DNA of 64,000 bases from Sisyra terminalis (Eukaryota; Arthropoda; Insecta; Neuroptera; Sisyridae). A program made the translations under genes and the position numbers. Under the pieces are notes generated by a model. It was not told the origin of the DNA. It was given only the letters and a program-made list of their open reading frames with translations, and did not search any database. Where the stretch lies: contig OY292275.1 of NCBI GenBank assembly GCA_958496175.1, forward strand, positions 14,074,001-14,138,000, in the 5' to 3' direction. The stretch's first letter is position 1; each line of letters begins with the position of its first letter. Below are positions 22,961-33,339 of the stretch, piece by piece.

Positions 22961-25731
22961 GTATGCTTAAAAATTTAAGCTCTGATAAGTAGATATACCT
23001 GAAAAGGTTAAGTTAAGTGAGCATTAAGTTTTTTTTGGCTTTCACATATTGTAAACCTGAAAATCCGAAATACGTATTCACAAATAAATACATTAGTGAG
23101 TGAGTACCCTACCAACGTTTTGAATACGTAAGTGGGGATAAGAGAGCGCATTCGCATAGCCCATTCTGCACGGACGCACGGCAAGATAACCAATTTATAT
23201 ATATGATATTAACAGTAGCTCCTGTAACCATACTTAATCAAAAGTCTGAACCACATCTAAAAACGTTCTTATGAACACTTTCTTCATTTCCGAAGCCTCA
23301 AAAATGGTGATTGAGAAAAACATATTAGGGCTTAAATAATCATCGATTATTTTTACAAAAAATATTAATGTGTTTTATATCACCGCTCTTTTTAAAACAA
23401 CTTGTCATCTACTTAAATTACTGTTGATGTATTAGCAACTCACTATTTTCGTTTAAGGGTAATTTTCTAAAATTTCTGTTATTTTTCGTTAAACAACCGA
23501 TGGATAGTTAAAATACCAATATTTACCAAAAATTAGGACCGGAATTAAAGTTAATGACTTATTGAAGCCGAAAATTTTTTGAAATCAGAATATAAAAAAA
23601 GATTGAAACACAAAATTGAATACAAGGCTATCAGATAAAACGTTTTAAAAAATTAATCAAAAGCTAATTATTTGCATTATGGTTCCTTGTGGATATTACT
23701 TATATGGTAGTTATGATATAGAAAATAGGTTTGTGATTACCTTGGTGTATTAGCATAAGTATTAGAATTAGAGTATTGATTCACACATTTGGAATGGTGT
23801 CGGTTTCTCAAGACAATGGTTTTTAGCAGAACATCGATGAAAAGATAGCCGATCTTGAAATTGTGGCCCAATGTTGGAGCAAATTCAATGAAATCAAATT
23901 TTGGGTCAGTTAAATTGATTCATTGATAAAATCTGAAATAAAAAATTAATATTAAATTTTTGATTTAATCTTATTTATTGGTACATTTTGATAAATAACA
24001 AGCGAAGGTACAAAAATTTTGTACCTCTTTTCTCTACAAGCAATTTCAGGTTTTATTATTGGCCACTTGAAAGGAAATTTAATAAAGACATAAATTTGTT
24101 CCAATACAAACATTTTTAAAGCTTTCCTATTAAAAAATGAAAACTGCATTGCACTTAACAGTTTGCTTTTTATTATCTATTATTTTCTAGATCGTGTCCA
24201 TTTTCTCCAATTAAAGTAAACAACCATAACTTCCATATATTGAGAATTTCATTCATTTTCTTTTTTTCGTTTTTTAAAAGAAAAATACCATTACTTTCCT
24301 TTTACAATATAACATGTACAATTTGAAATTACAAGTCATTGTAGTCAAAAGGCTGCAAATATGTGGTACATAAAAATGAGTATTTCTCTCAAAAAGAGAT
24401 AATTATTTTAAAATTTTGGAGCTTTAAAGGTCTAAAAGCTTCAAGTAAGAAATGATTTGTTAGTAAAGTATATCATGTTTTAAATTATTTACGATTATAA
24501 ACATGAGAAATTCTACATAAAGGATTTCAAAATATTTTATGTTTATATGATATACTGTGGTATGTCAGAGAAAAATCATAAGTTCTTAAAAAGCACGTTT
24601 CTAGAGGAAAATAAAACGGTAGACTCCATCGATCAGAATAGAGAAAAATACTTGTATTATTCTTTCACTCAGTTAGAATTATATGTCTGTCATAGTACAA
24701 CGAACGAAAAAAGGACGAACTTGAGTGACCAACTACAAAATATTTCACACATCATCGTCGCACTGGTAAAAAAAAATCTAGGAATAAAATCCTAGAGTCA
24801 TTTGGTGAAAATGTTGAGTATGAGGAAGCAAAAAAAGATAAAAAATCATTATTTCTCTTTATTTTTTTTATTTACTCAGATAACATATAGAGACGTGGAC
24901 AATAGTCAAGAGAACTTCTGTTATGCGTCCACTTCCTCCTTTTCATTTTCTGTCCACACATCCTCATCCGCCCACTTGTACTACGTATAAAAGCACACAA
25001 TGGTCATCAGGGAAAATTATTGTAGACAACACGAGTTACAAGTATGAAACTAATAAAATTAGCCCAGAATATAGCACTCGTGTCTTTCCATTTAACAACG
25101 TCCACGTAGTTACCACTACACATCTTTTAACGTCCTTGTCTGCCAAATGAATTGCAGCCTCGGAAAAAAAATTAATAGAAAAAAAGGAGAGTTACATTTT
25201 ACTAACCATTTATTAAAAACCAGTAAACTTGTATAAGATATATTCAAATAAAGGCTTTTTTTACAATGTATTAGAAATCAAAGAAATTTTTGAGAAAGAT
25301 ATCAATTTTCCATTGGCCTCATTGCACTTTTTAATACGCTTTTTAATAATTTTCGTTAATGTTATTGAATTTTTGCTGCATTTGTTTAAAAATATATGCC
25401 GTACATCTCTAATTACTGCCTCATTAGTATTACATTTTGCAAGTTGAAAATTATAAGCATTGAATGAGAAAAAAAATCATAAAACTATTGATTTTTAATA
25501 AATTCAAAAGGTTTAATTCGTATTAGAGCAAATAATTCAAAAACATAAAATATATTTTATGAACCTCGCTTCTATTGACAAAATTGACTTAAAAAGAAAA
25601 TAAAATTATGAACTGAATCTTCGTATCGATTGTACTATTGATATTAAGGCGATATTAGCCAATTAATGAGAACCGTAAGCTATCTAGTTGTACATCAAAG
25701 CGAGAGGTGTTCCATGTTACCAAATTACTAA
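22961..25731. other. AT-rich sequence, no supported gene
   Basis: Several short frames occur (23008-23193, 23952-24149, 24547-24795, 24802-25150, 25229-25447), none with a recognisable domain. A TATAAAAG box lies at 24986-24993 (plus) within a slightly G+C-richer patch, but no convincing coding sequence starts downstream; the first ATG opens only a short frame. Confidence 0.45.
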
Positions 25732-25837
25732 ATAGCTTACAATATTGTAGAGTTTCAGATCCTCGATGATGATAAATTGGTAAAAATATTCAGACGACTA
25801 GGATCAAATAATAATCAGTCAAAACTATTTATTACAT

Positions 25838-25878
25838 GCACGACGTTTCGGCCCGGTTATTGAGCCTTCCTCAGGCGT
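25838..25878 (-). ncRNA. Hammerhead-type self-cleaving ribozyme motif
   Basis: Minus-strand reading: helix I CGC, core CTGAGGA (complement of 25868-25874), one unpaired A, helix II GGCTC-AATAACC-GGGCC (five pairs including one G-U), then GAAACGTC with cleavage expected after GUC, then helix I GTG. Helix III is the self-complementary ACGU. The layout is the same as in the other copies. Confidence 0.72.
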
Positions 25879-25965
25879 TCTGAAATATCATAGCCAATTT
25901 TTTATTAAAACCAAAATACAAACAATTTTTACAATAAATTCTTTCATACCGTAAATAATCGCTTT

Positions 25966-26008
25966 AATCTTGAGGAAGGCTCCATAACCGGGCCGAGACG
26001 TCGCGCAT
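25966..26008 (+). ncRNA. Decayed hammerhead motif in the right arm
   Basis: Mirror of the motif in the left arm, read on the plus strand. The core CTGAGGA has become CTTGAGGA and GAAAC has become GAGAC. Both changes hit invariant positions, so this copy should be inactive. Confidence 0.55.
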
Positions 26009-26078
26009 GTAATAAATAGTTTTGACTGATTATTATTTGATTCTAATCCTCTGAATATTTTTACCAATGGCTTACAAT

Positions 26079-27490
26079 TTTCATGAATAGGTTAATATCT
26101 CCTTAATATTGATGGTGCAATCGGTACAAAGATTTAGTTCATAAGTTTATTTTTTTACCTTTTGAGTGCATTTTACCAAAATAAGCGAGGTTTTTAAAAT
26201 ATTTTTATTTTCTCCTTTTTAGTCTTTCACTATATTGTTAATCACTGTCTCAAATTTGAACTAGCTAATTGTTGTCATTTATTTCAAGTATCATTTCGAT
26301 TGGCATTAAATTGACTAACTTTTATATGCGCCTGTGACGGTAAGCAACCCGGGATTTTTTTAAAAATTTAGTATTTAACCCAACGGCCGACAACGTGTCA
26401 TCGGTGATATCGTGACTTAACCATGCTGTATTATGTCTATATATGGGTATGGTAGTATGGAAATCAACTGTGTGTATTCTTCACACATTAGACTATCAGT
26501 GACATCTCTTGAAATTAAAAAAAAATCTTTTATGATGTATTTGTCACAATATAATTAAATATCAAATAAACATTGAGATATTATGTGATTTACGATTCTT
26601 TGTTTTGCTACGGCGTACAATACGTACTTAGGATCACCGTATTATGGCGTTGAAAAGGTGAATAAAAGCAGAAATACTTGATGATTCTTAAATTTTCTGT
26701 TGGATCCATACATTGTCTTCGAGAGTTAGCATATGTGCCAAAATTCAGCACGATAAAGTGCTGGGAAGTAGGTGAAACATGAGACTTTAAGTTCCGTTAC
26801 AAATTAACGACAAAGTGCGTTAAAAGAAACAAAGTAAAAAAGTAACGGATATTGGATATACAAAAATCGAATTCTAAAATCAAAGCACATTTTTTTAATA
26901 ATTAAATTAACTATTGTAAGAAAACAAGAAAGGAAATGTCTGGAAAGCAATAAGATATACCGCTGAAGAAGAATAGAGAAAATTAAATGGATGTATTAAT
27001 TGGAGAAAAGTTAACAAAGATATGGTGTTACAGGAAAAGGGTTCATATTTCATGTTGAAGAAAGTAAACTGGAAAGCCACAAGAAAAAGATATGCAATCC
27101 AGAACTTATGGTAAAGGACCTTATCATGGAAAGACAATGCTAGAGAGACAATTTAACCATGACGAGTCCATACTTGCTATTAACTAGAACTTTAAATTTA
27201 TGCGACATTGTTAGACTATTGGAAAGAAATTTTAATTGACTAAGTAGAGATCTAAAGTACTTGACTGTAGCACTTAATAGCCTAAATTCGGCACTGTTAG
27301 AAAAACAACTACAGTTGCGTTTTCAAAAAATGTACAAAAAGTATACAAATAGCATAAATAGTACAAGTAGTACAAATAGTATAAAAAAGGATTACTAAGT
27401 TAAAAAGATTTATTGAACTTTCCAACGTAAAGAAAAGTTTGATAGACCATCAAATTCATTGTAAAAGAGACAAAATTTCAAAACAGTAGC
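26079..27490. other. AT-rich sequence, short imperfect tandem repeat
   Basis: At about 27345-27388 the words ATAGTACAA/ATAGCATAA recur as a degenerate short tandem repeat. The 76-codon frame at 26907-27137 has no known motif. No gene supported. Confidence 0.5.
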
Positions 27491-27616
27491 ATTCCTTAAA
27501 TGATTCTAATATAGATTTAAGAATTTTACGGTCGGTCATAATGAAAATACAACTTTTTAGAGAAAAGGTTGATACTTTCGGATACAAAGCCGCGTGATTT
27601 GCTGGACTATATCACC

Positions 27617-27650
27617 AATATTTCGAAACCTCTCCGGATCGCATCTTCAG
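27617..27650 (-). ncRNA. Hammerhead-like motif, left arm of copy 3
   Basis: Minus strand: core CTGAAGA (complement of 27644-27650), then TGCGA...TTTC-type helix II, then GAAATATT (complement of 27617-27624). Helix II is weak. Helix III would be AUAU, again self-complementary. Weaker than the other copies. Confidence 0.45.
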
Positions 27651-27701
27651 GACGTAGTTGCTCCAAAACTGTTTCGGAAAAAGTTTCGGAGCAATTACGC
27701 C

Positions 27702-27733
27702 CTGAAGATGCGACTCGAAGTTTGCGAAATGTT
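27702..27733 (+). ncRNA. Hammerhead-like motif, right arm of copy 3
   Basis: Plus strand: CTGAAGA (27702-27708), helix II GCGA...TTGC-type pairing with a G-U pair, then GAAATGTT (27726-27733). The core residues agree with CUGANGA and GAAA. Helix III would be A-U plus a U-G pair. Confidence 0.45.
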
Positions 27734-27818
27734 GGAGACATAGTCCAGGAAATCACACGGCTTTGGATCCGAAAGTAACAATCTTTTCGCTTTAAAGTTG
27801 TATTTGGATTCCTTAAAT

Positions 27819-28429
27819 TATTTTTTATACAATCCAAGTGACAAATTTAATATCCTCATAGAAAAATAATGAAAACTAAGAAGATACTAATTAAAAATGT
27901 TTTTTTTTTTTAATATTAAGCACTGAGTTTTATTATTTTTTTTTGTGTTGTTTGGGTCCTATTTTTTAAAGGTTACTCTTCATTAGTTAAAGATTTGAAA
28001 AAGATCTTAATCGTGTCTTGGTCAAGTTTAAGCAGTAAAAGAAATCCTTTTTTACTATTTTCGAATAAAATGATTTTTGCAAAAGGTATTTCCTTTTTCT
28101 TCTAAAAAGTAAACCTGTAGTAAGCTGAATAAACTTACTCATAGCCTGGAAGCCAAGAAACGATAAAGTTTATAAAAATAGTTGAACTTTGTACAAGAGA
28201 GAAAATTCTGTTGCTCGCTTTCAAAACATTTAGAAATATTTAAAGTGAAGATTTCCGTAATAGATTACAGTATTGTAATATAAATGAGATATATTTTATT
28301 GCCAAGACAGAAATAATATGCTACAGTTCTCGTAGAGTATTTTAAGTAGAATGTTTAGGAACGATATGAGAAAAGCCGATCCACATTAGACGATATGGAA
28401 CGAACATTATAAACGTAGGTACATGTTGA
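27819..28429. other. AT-rich sequence, no gene seen
   Basis: Homopolymer-rich A/T DNA. Nothing recognised. Confidence 0.6.
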
Positions 28430-28930
28430 ACACAATGAGACAATAGCAATGAACGTGTCCGTCTCATATCCTCTCCCAATCCCCAATTCCACCCTTATCC
28501 CCCAAAAAGAGACAACACAACTCGGTCCATATTGTGGCCCTCATTTCATGTGTGTCCCAAAATCTACAATTTGCCGTCTTTGTCGTTTCAGTTGATATTA
28601 TGTACTACGAGACTTTAATAACCGAGTGGATTGTTCTAAGTTGTTTATTGTGGCGCGATCTTGTCAGTATAGGCGGACGTGAGAGAGAAAGAGGCTTTCC
28701 TAGTTAGGGGATGAGAAAAGTGGTAGAGGCATAGAAAAGTGGCACCGAGAGAGAGCGCAAAAGGAATGAGTGCGAATTTCTAGTACCGCGCGCTTAAAAT
28801 GTAAATTATTGCGCTTTGCTGAATTAGTAATGTAACAATAATACGCCGGCAAAGCCAAACATAATGTGGGCAAATTTCCATGATAGCAACAGCCGTCTTC
28901 CGTCCCGCTACACTTCACCGTTATTTTCCT
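28430..28930. other. G+C-richer unique island
   Basis: A block with C-rich runs (CTCTCCCAATCCCCAATTCC), CG-containing words (GTGGCGCGATCTTG, ACCGCGCGC) and several ATTGTGG/ACAATG words. It carries no domain-bearing reading frame; the 79-codon frame at 28700-28939 (minus) is basic and unrecognised. The abrupt composition change and absence of repeat features suggest retained functional sequence, perhaps a regulatory element or an untranslated exon. Confidence 0.4.
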
Positions 28931-29364
28931 CCTTATCATTTGTCCAATGCGTACTATATTGTATAACTATCCTCATATGTGCAACTAAAAAAGAAAAATG
29001 TACACTGAAAAATGAACATTTTTCTCTGTTAATTAAAACAGTTAATTTAATTTATAAATTGTATCACTTTTTTCTAGTGGGTCTTTCTTTTAGCTAACAA
29101 ATCCTAGAGTAAAAACGATACGTGTATTTAGGTACTGCTGTTAGAAGTTATACTTCTTTAGAACAATATAAAGCTTTGCCTTAAACTTATAATTCATGGA
29201 AATCCATAATATGTATATGAGTGAACACCAAAGTCAGCCATTTTCTCAAAATCAGTTTTCCAAATTATAATTTTCTTGATTTTTTATAAATATTTTTAAC
29301 ATAATCTGCTTAGTGTTGCAATCAGAGCTTTTGTTGTATGCTTACTATGGAAGCGGTCTCAGCT
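28931..29364. other. AT-rich sequence, no gene seen
   Basis: A/T-rich DNA without recognisable features. Confidence 0.6.
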
Positions 29365-29860
29365 AATTACTCCTGTTTATTTTTTTCAAGTTGCCTTTTA
29401 GTTTTGCTATTACCTAAAAAGTTTACTGCTAAGTTATAAGGATGATTGTTAAACTTCTCAAGATACTTTCAGCTGAATTATTGAATTTCTTGCTTAACAG
29501 TTGGTTCTTCTGGATCGTCATCAATTTTGAAGTTGTACCAGGGAGCATTATTTATTGGTCGTAGTGTTTTAATTGGAATCTCTGTAGAATTTCAACGTTA
29601 GAATTAAATGCAATGCCTCAGAGTTGGATATCATAGTTCTAGATGGGCTTCAGCAAAACCTAATAGTTACTGCTCTTGTTTTCCACCGATTGTAAGGATA
29701 ATTTCCTCATCAACATTATCTTAAAGTTTTTTAGGCTACCAGTTCTTTAGTTCCTTTTATATGAGCTGCCCTTGTAAACCGCCTATCTTGATGCATATTT
29801 AGGTATTAAACGACATCTTTCTTTGGCAGTTCCGAACCATTCCCAAAATTTAAAAACAAT
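29365..29860 (-). pseudogene. Decayed jockey-type LINE ORF2 C-terminal fragment
   Basis: Reading down the minus strand in broken frames, the order of conserved blocks matches the end of a jockey-clade ORF2 protein. LPKKDVV.YLNMHQDRRFTR (about 29834-29770; family LPxKDxVKYLGxHLDRRLTW) is followed by AHIKGTKEL. Then comes LTLKFYRDSN (about 29610-29580) and NAPWYNF (about 29552-29530; the family's NAPWY block). The C-terminus is NHPYNLAVNFLGNSKT (about 29445-29395). At least six stops or frameshifts interrupt it. A separate, oppositely oriented fragment of a related element lies at 30590-31075. Confidence 0.83.
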
Positions 29861-30585
29861 TTTGAACCTTTTTATCACGAAAGTTAATTTATAAGAAAGA
29901 AATGGAAAATAACAGTAAATAGAAAAAAACTGAATTTGATAAGTCTATCAAGGCATACATACAGGCCTTAGATCCATGGGAACCCAAATAGCTACCAGTT
30001 GTGATTTTTTCATGATGTATCTTTTCCAATTAGATGCATAAAAAAACCTCCCGAAATCTGATTCAGATAAATGAAAATTTTATTTTACAATCAATGGGCA
30101 ATTCAAAACGATCGAAATACGTAAAATAGACCTACGTATAACACATTTCTGAGGATTCCTCGATCCTACTGAATTAATTTCACAAGCCAAATTACATTTA
30201 GCCAAGGCAGAGTTTCTATACCCAAAAAATGATCGACATACAAATGTTTGCATTCCATACATCTTTTGTTTTCGATTTAACCTAACATGATGGGTTGCAG
30301 AAGACGATGCATTATACACCGTGTAACCAATGTAATTTAATTTTCTGGTCCTAAAAGATCAAAGCAGGAATATGCCTATCTACTGATATCAAAGTACGTT
30401 TTGTTTAAAATAGTACCATTTATTTCAAGAATAGTAACATGCACGATCAAAATTCTTACTTTGGTTTTATTGTTCGCCCTTTAAGAGTATTAAGTGGCCA
30501 AGCTTATCCGGCGAATGGTTTATTCTTTGAGTGATTCATAAAAGCTCACCCCCTGTTTTGTAACGAGCCTGAAAGAACCATCAAT
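29861..30585. other. Gene-free interval between two LINE fragments
   Basis: Moderately A/T-rich. A 79-codon minus-strand frame (30080-30319) lacks motifs. The stretch could be further LINE sequence that decayed beyond recognition. Confidence 0.4.
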
Positions 30586-30589
30586 ACCG

Positions 30590-31075
30590 AAACAATCTAC
30601 AATAGATTCGAGATCTTGCGAACTATGGAACTATTAAATCGAAGGCAAGTGGTTGACTTAACCTTCTTCTACAAGCTTGTTAATGGAATAATAGACTCCC
30701 CAGAGATCATGGATAAATTTGGATTCATTTCTAGTGGGCTTGATCTAAGAGCATGCAGGTTGCATGAAAATTTTAGGCCCATCAAAAATAATGTCAGCAA
30801 TGATTCAAGAAGTTGAAAGGATTGGCAAGTTGGTAAGTAATTATTATGCTGACATTAACTTCTTCTGTGAATCATGTGCTTCCTCCTCCTCAGTGGTAAA
30901 AGGATTGTTGTTGTAATTGATTCCGAGCTTTACATTGATGCAATGTTGTCGGTTTGCTGGTGTTTTGCAATGCGTCCAATATTTCTTTTCTTTTAATATA
31001 TTTTTTTTCCTTTGTTTAACTATATGTATATAGCCGATTGGCGTAAATTCTTATATAAATAAAAATAAAATAAAT
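30590..31075 (+). pseudogene. LINE ORF2 C-terminal exon remnant and 3' tail
   Basis: The 66-codon open frame at 30616-30816 contains RRQVVDLTFFYKLVNGIIDS, which fits the C-terminal region of jockey/CR1-type ORF2 proteins (family pattern RRxxxDLxFLYKIxNGxIDxPxLL), followed by a basic R-rich stretch. Upstream, the YNRFEIL reading extends it a little. Downstream comes a T-rich 3' UTR and the phrase ATAGCCGATTGGCGTAAATT leading into an AAATAAA-rich tail (about 31035-31078), as at the 3' ends of such elements. It is 5'-truncated and no complete reverse transcriptase is present. I found no convincing target-site duplication. Confidence 0.75.
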
Positions 31076-31078
31076 TCA

Positions 31079-31540
31079 ACAGAATCAATTTTTGTTCGAA
31101 CCAAAAAAATATTATCTATTTTTTTACTTGATTATGCAAATTTTATGAAGTTTAGAAGAATTTTGTATAAGATCTGCGTAATATGTCATCATGGATGCAA
31201 TACAAAATTAGTGTTCTAAGAAAAACTTCCCGGAAACAGTAGCTCTGAGGCGAGAATTTTCATGTGGGAGAAAAATACATTTTCTCTTCCAAAGTTCTAC
31301 ATTTTCACAAAGCGCAAATAAAATTAATCATCACATCATAGATTTTTACACTTTCAGCGTTTTATTATTCGCATTGAATCCGTTGAATTGTTCACAAATT
31401 GTGAAGATGGCGAAAATTCTTGAATATAAATTGAATGCTCTATAAAATTGATTGTGTGTAGAAAGCTTGTGTAAATTACTACATAAGCAATCAGCAGCTT
31501 TTTGGTTTTATTAACAATAATAAAGTAAATACCCACTTCA
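31079..31540. other. AT-rich sequence, no gene seen
   Basis: A/T-rich DNA. The frame at 31354-31536 (minus) is unremarkable. Confidence 0.55.
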
Positions 31541-31544
31541 CTTC

Positions 31545-31752
31545 ACACAAAAACAGAACTACAAGATATACAATTTCAATTATGCTTTCAAGTTTCACGA
31601 GAACAATTTGGATGTTGAAAAGCTCTCGTAAAGCTCTAGTGTATTTGGACGTCAGAAAATGTCCAAGCTGTATGATAATATTGTCAACAAATTCCCAAAT
31701 GTTTCAACACTCGCAACTTACTTATCTGAAAGATTACCTAATGAAACTGTCA
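31545..31752 (+). pseudogene. Protein-like fragment of unknown family
   Basis: One plus-strand frame reads KIYNFNYAFKFHENNLDVEK, one stop codon, then FGRQKMSKLYDNIVNKFPNV and STLATYLSERLPNETVR. It ends at AG|GTAACT, which could be a splice donor. Composition is balanced and protein-like over about 65 residues, unlike surrounding frames; the listed open frame at 31582-31764 is a different reading of the same bases. The single in-frame stop suggests a decayed transposon gene or a pseudo-exon. I cannot name the family. Confidence 0.35.
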
Positions 31753-31759
31753 GGTAACT

Positions 31760-32607
31760 TCTAATTTAATGAATATCGAACGTGTTTCAAATGTACCTAC
31801 AACTTCGATTTGACAAAACGTAGATTTAACAATAAAATTCACTATTCAGTATTTTTTTTAATATGAATACATTCTTTAAGCATTAAAAAGAATATTCCAG
31901 GAATAAAAAGAATCAATCAGAGTTAAATATTCAAAGCAAATAGTTTTCTTGAGCTTCATTGTATTTATTAGATATTTTCATTCTTGGAATTTTTATCATA
32001 AGTTACCATGTACAAAACATTCGTTTTCCTTTTTCTTTCACTATCACTTAATTTGAATATTATATTTATGTAAAACGAAAATAATTTCAAATAATTACAG
32101 CGGTAATAAATTCACAAGACTCTGTCATAAAGAAATTTTAATATTTAATGAAGTTGTGTACAGCAGAAGAAAAAGGAAATTAACAATTAAAATTTTATGA
32201 ATTTGAAAATATTTTGTTGCAATAATTTTTGAGTGAAAATTATTCTATCATTAAAATTAACAAGATCTTTTTAGTAAGATATGAACATTTTATTTAATTT
32301 GGTAAAATTATAATTTATTACCCAAAATGTTATTATATTATAATGTCCCTTTACATATTTCTAGTATTGTTATGCTAACTTTAAAAAAAATGGAGTAAAT
32401 ATTTAATTGATATAATAATAAAACATTCATTTAACTAAAATTCTCATTTTTTTCGCAATGTTGTAATGGAAGATGCATATTATTGGAAAAGTTTTTTTGG
32501 TTATTTACCGTCGCTTTATAACTACTAAAGTCTTTAGTCAATCCACCTACCAGTTTTGAAGCGGTCATCTTGACCACTCGACTACAAGTAGGTATATTGA
32601 ATATTTC
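31760..32607. other. AT-rich sequence leading to a hammerhead motif
   Basis: Mostly A/T-rich. From about 32510 to 32607 it is less A/T-rich and may be the 5' portion of the retroelement that ends with the adjoining ribozyme. The minus frame at 32431-32676 spans the ribozyme and is not considered a gene. Confidence 0.4.
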
Positions 32608-32611
32608 AAAG

Positions 32612-32652
32612 TTGCCTGATGAAGTTAGAATTACACTGACGAAACGTTGCAA
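32612..32652 (+). ncRNA. Hammerhead-type self-cleaving ribozyme motif, armless copy
   Basis: This has the best-preserved helix I of the window. Helix I TTGC (32612-32615) pairs with GCAA (32649-32652). The core is CTGATGA (32616-32622), then one unpaired A, helix II GTTAG-AATTACA-CTGAC (32624-32640), GAAA (32641-32644) and CGUU with cleavage expected after 32648. Helix III is the self-complementary ACGU. An A-rich tail (AATAAATAAAAAAAAA) follows. No inverted arm is found upstream, so this may be the end of a truncated Penelope-like element. Confidence 0.78.
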
Positions 32653-32689
32653 ATCGGAATAAATAAAAAAAAACATTGATTACATTTGG

Positions 32690-33335
32690 TCTACTAAATC
32701 CTGAGTTTAATAAATTTTTCGAATACATTATATGTATCAATTGTATTTCGTACACATTTTATGGCTTAACATATATTTTGTTGATTTCTGTGTTATCTTA
32801 AAGCTTTATATTTATCTTATACAGAAATTAAAGTTGAACTGCATATACTTTATTAAATTAATTTTGGTCAATTTTGTGTCCAAACAGGATTGGTTGTTCG
32901 CGGAATTCATAATGAGTATATACTAGGATGTCCTAAAAAACAAAACTCCTTTTTTTTAATGCATACCCCCTAATTATATTTAATTGTTAAAACGATTGAA
33001 AATAAATTTTCATGCACCTAGAACCACTGCAACCCATGCCGACTTTCATCGAAACATACCAATACTTATAAACGAAGGAATGCGGTAGTTAACGTATAGA
33101 CATACTTTCTATTGCTTATTTGTTTAATAAGTAAAATTATTTTTTTCATTCAGTCAACATGCCCGTAAAATTATGCAATTCTAAAATAGAAATATTTTTA
33201 ATAGGAAACTTAAAACATTAAATTACTGGCTCAAAACTCCCCTAAAATGGACAAGAACAGGCAGTTCTATTCTGTAATATTCGTGAACTGAATTTATGTA
33301 TTGATGAACGCGCAAATATATTCGCGAATTAATAA
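32690..33335. other. AT-rich sequence, no gene seen
   Basis: A/T-rich DNA. Nothing recognised. Confidence 0.55.
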
Positions 33336-33339
33336 TTTA

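Larger units (their letters stand above)
25744..26066 (-). mobile_element. Palindromic hammerhead-bearing short retroelement, copy 2
   Basis: Inverted arms run from about 25777-25905 and 25955-26066, starting TTGGTAAAAATATTCAG and ending with the complement. The unpaired tail is on the left (25744-25776), so the element lies in the minus orientation. The tail shares GAG(G)ATCTGAA with the tails at 10480 and 47050. AT(A/G)GCTTACAAT flanks both ends (25732-25743 and 26067-26078), a 12-bp duplication with one change. The left arm carries a complete hammerhead core on the minus strand and the right arm a decayed one on the plus strand. Arms differ in sequence from copies 1 and 5 but share their layout, so this is another subfamily. 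No coding sequence. Confidence 0.82.
27502..27807 (-). mobile_element. Palindromic hammerhead-like short retroelement, copy 3
   Basis: Nearly perfect inverted arms (about 27547-27660 and 27675-27807), beginning AAATACAACTTT, with only a few bases between them. An unpaired tail of about 45 bp lies on the left. ATTCCTTAAAT occurs exactly at both boundaries (27491-27501 and 27808-27818), an 11-bp duplication. Both arms contain CTGAAGA followed by a weak helix II and GAAAUGUU/GAAAUAUU, agreeing with the hammerhead consensus CUGANGA...GAAA...UH. The two overlapping frames at 27569-27778 and 27607-27837 are symmetric products of the palindrome and not genes. Words of this arm recur at 58742-58795. 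Confidence 0.8.

Noticed and set aside
27569..27837. Two frames with similar sequences (RIASSGRSCS and RVASSGRNCS) on opposite strands
   Set aside because: They are the same reading of the two arms of a palindrome, not a pair of genes.
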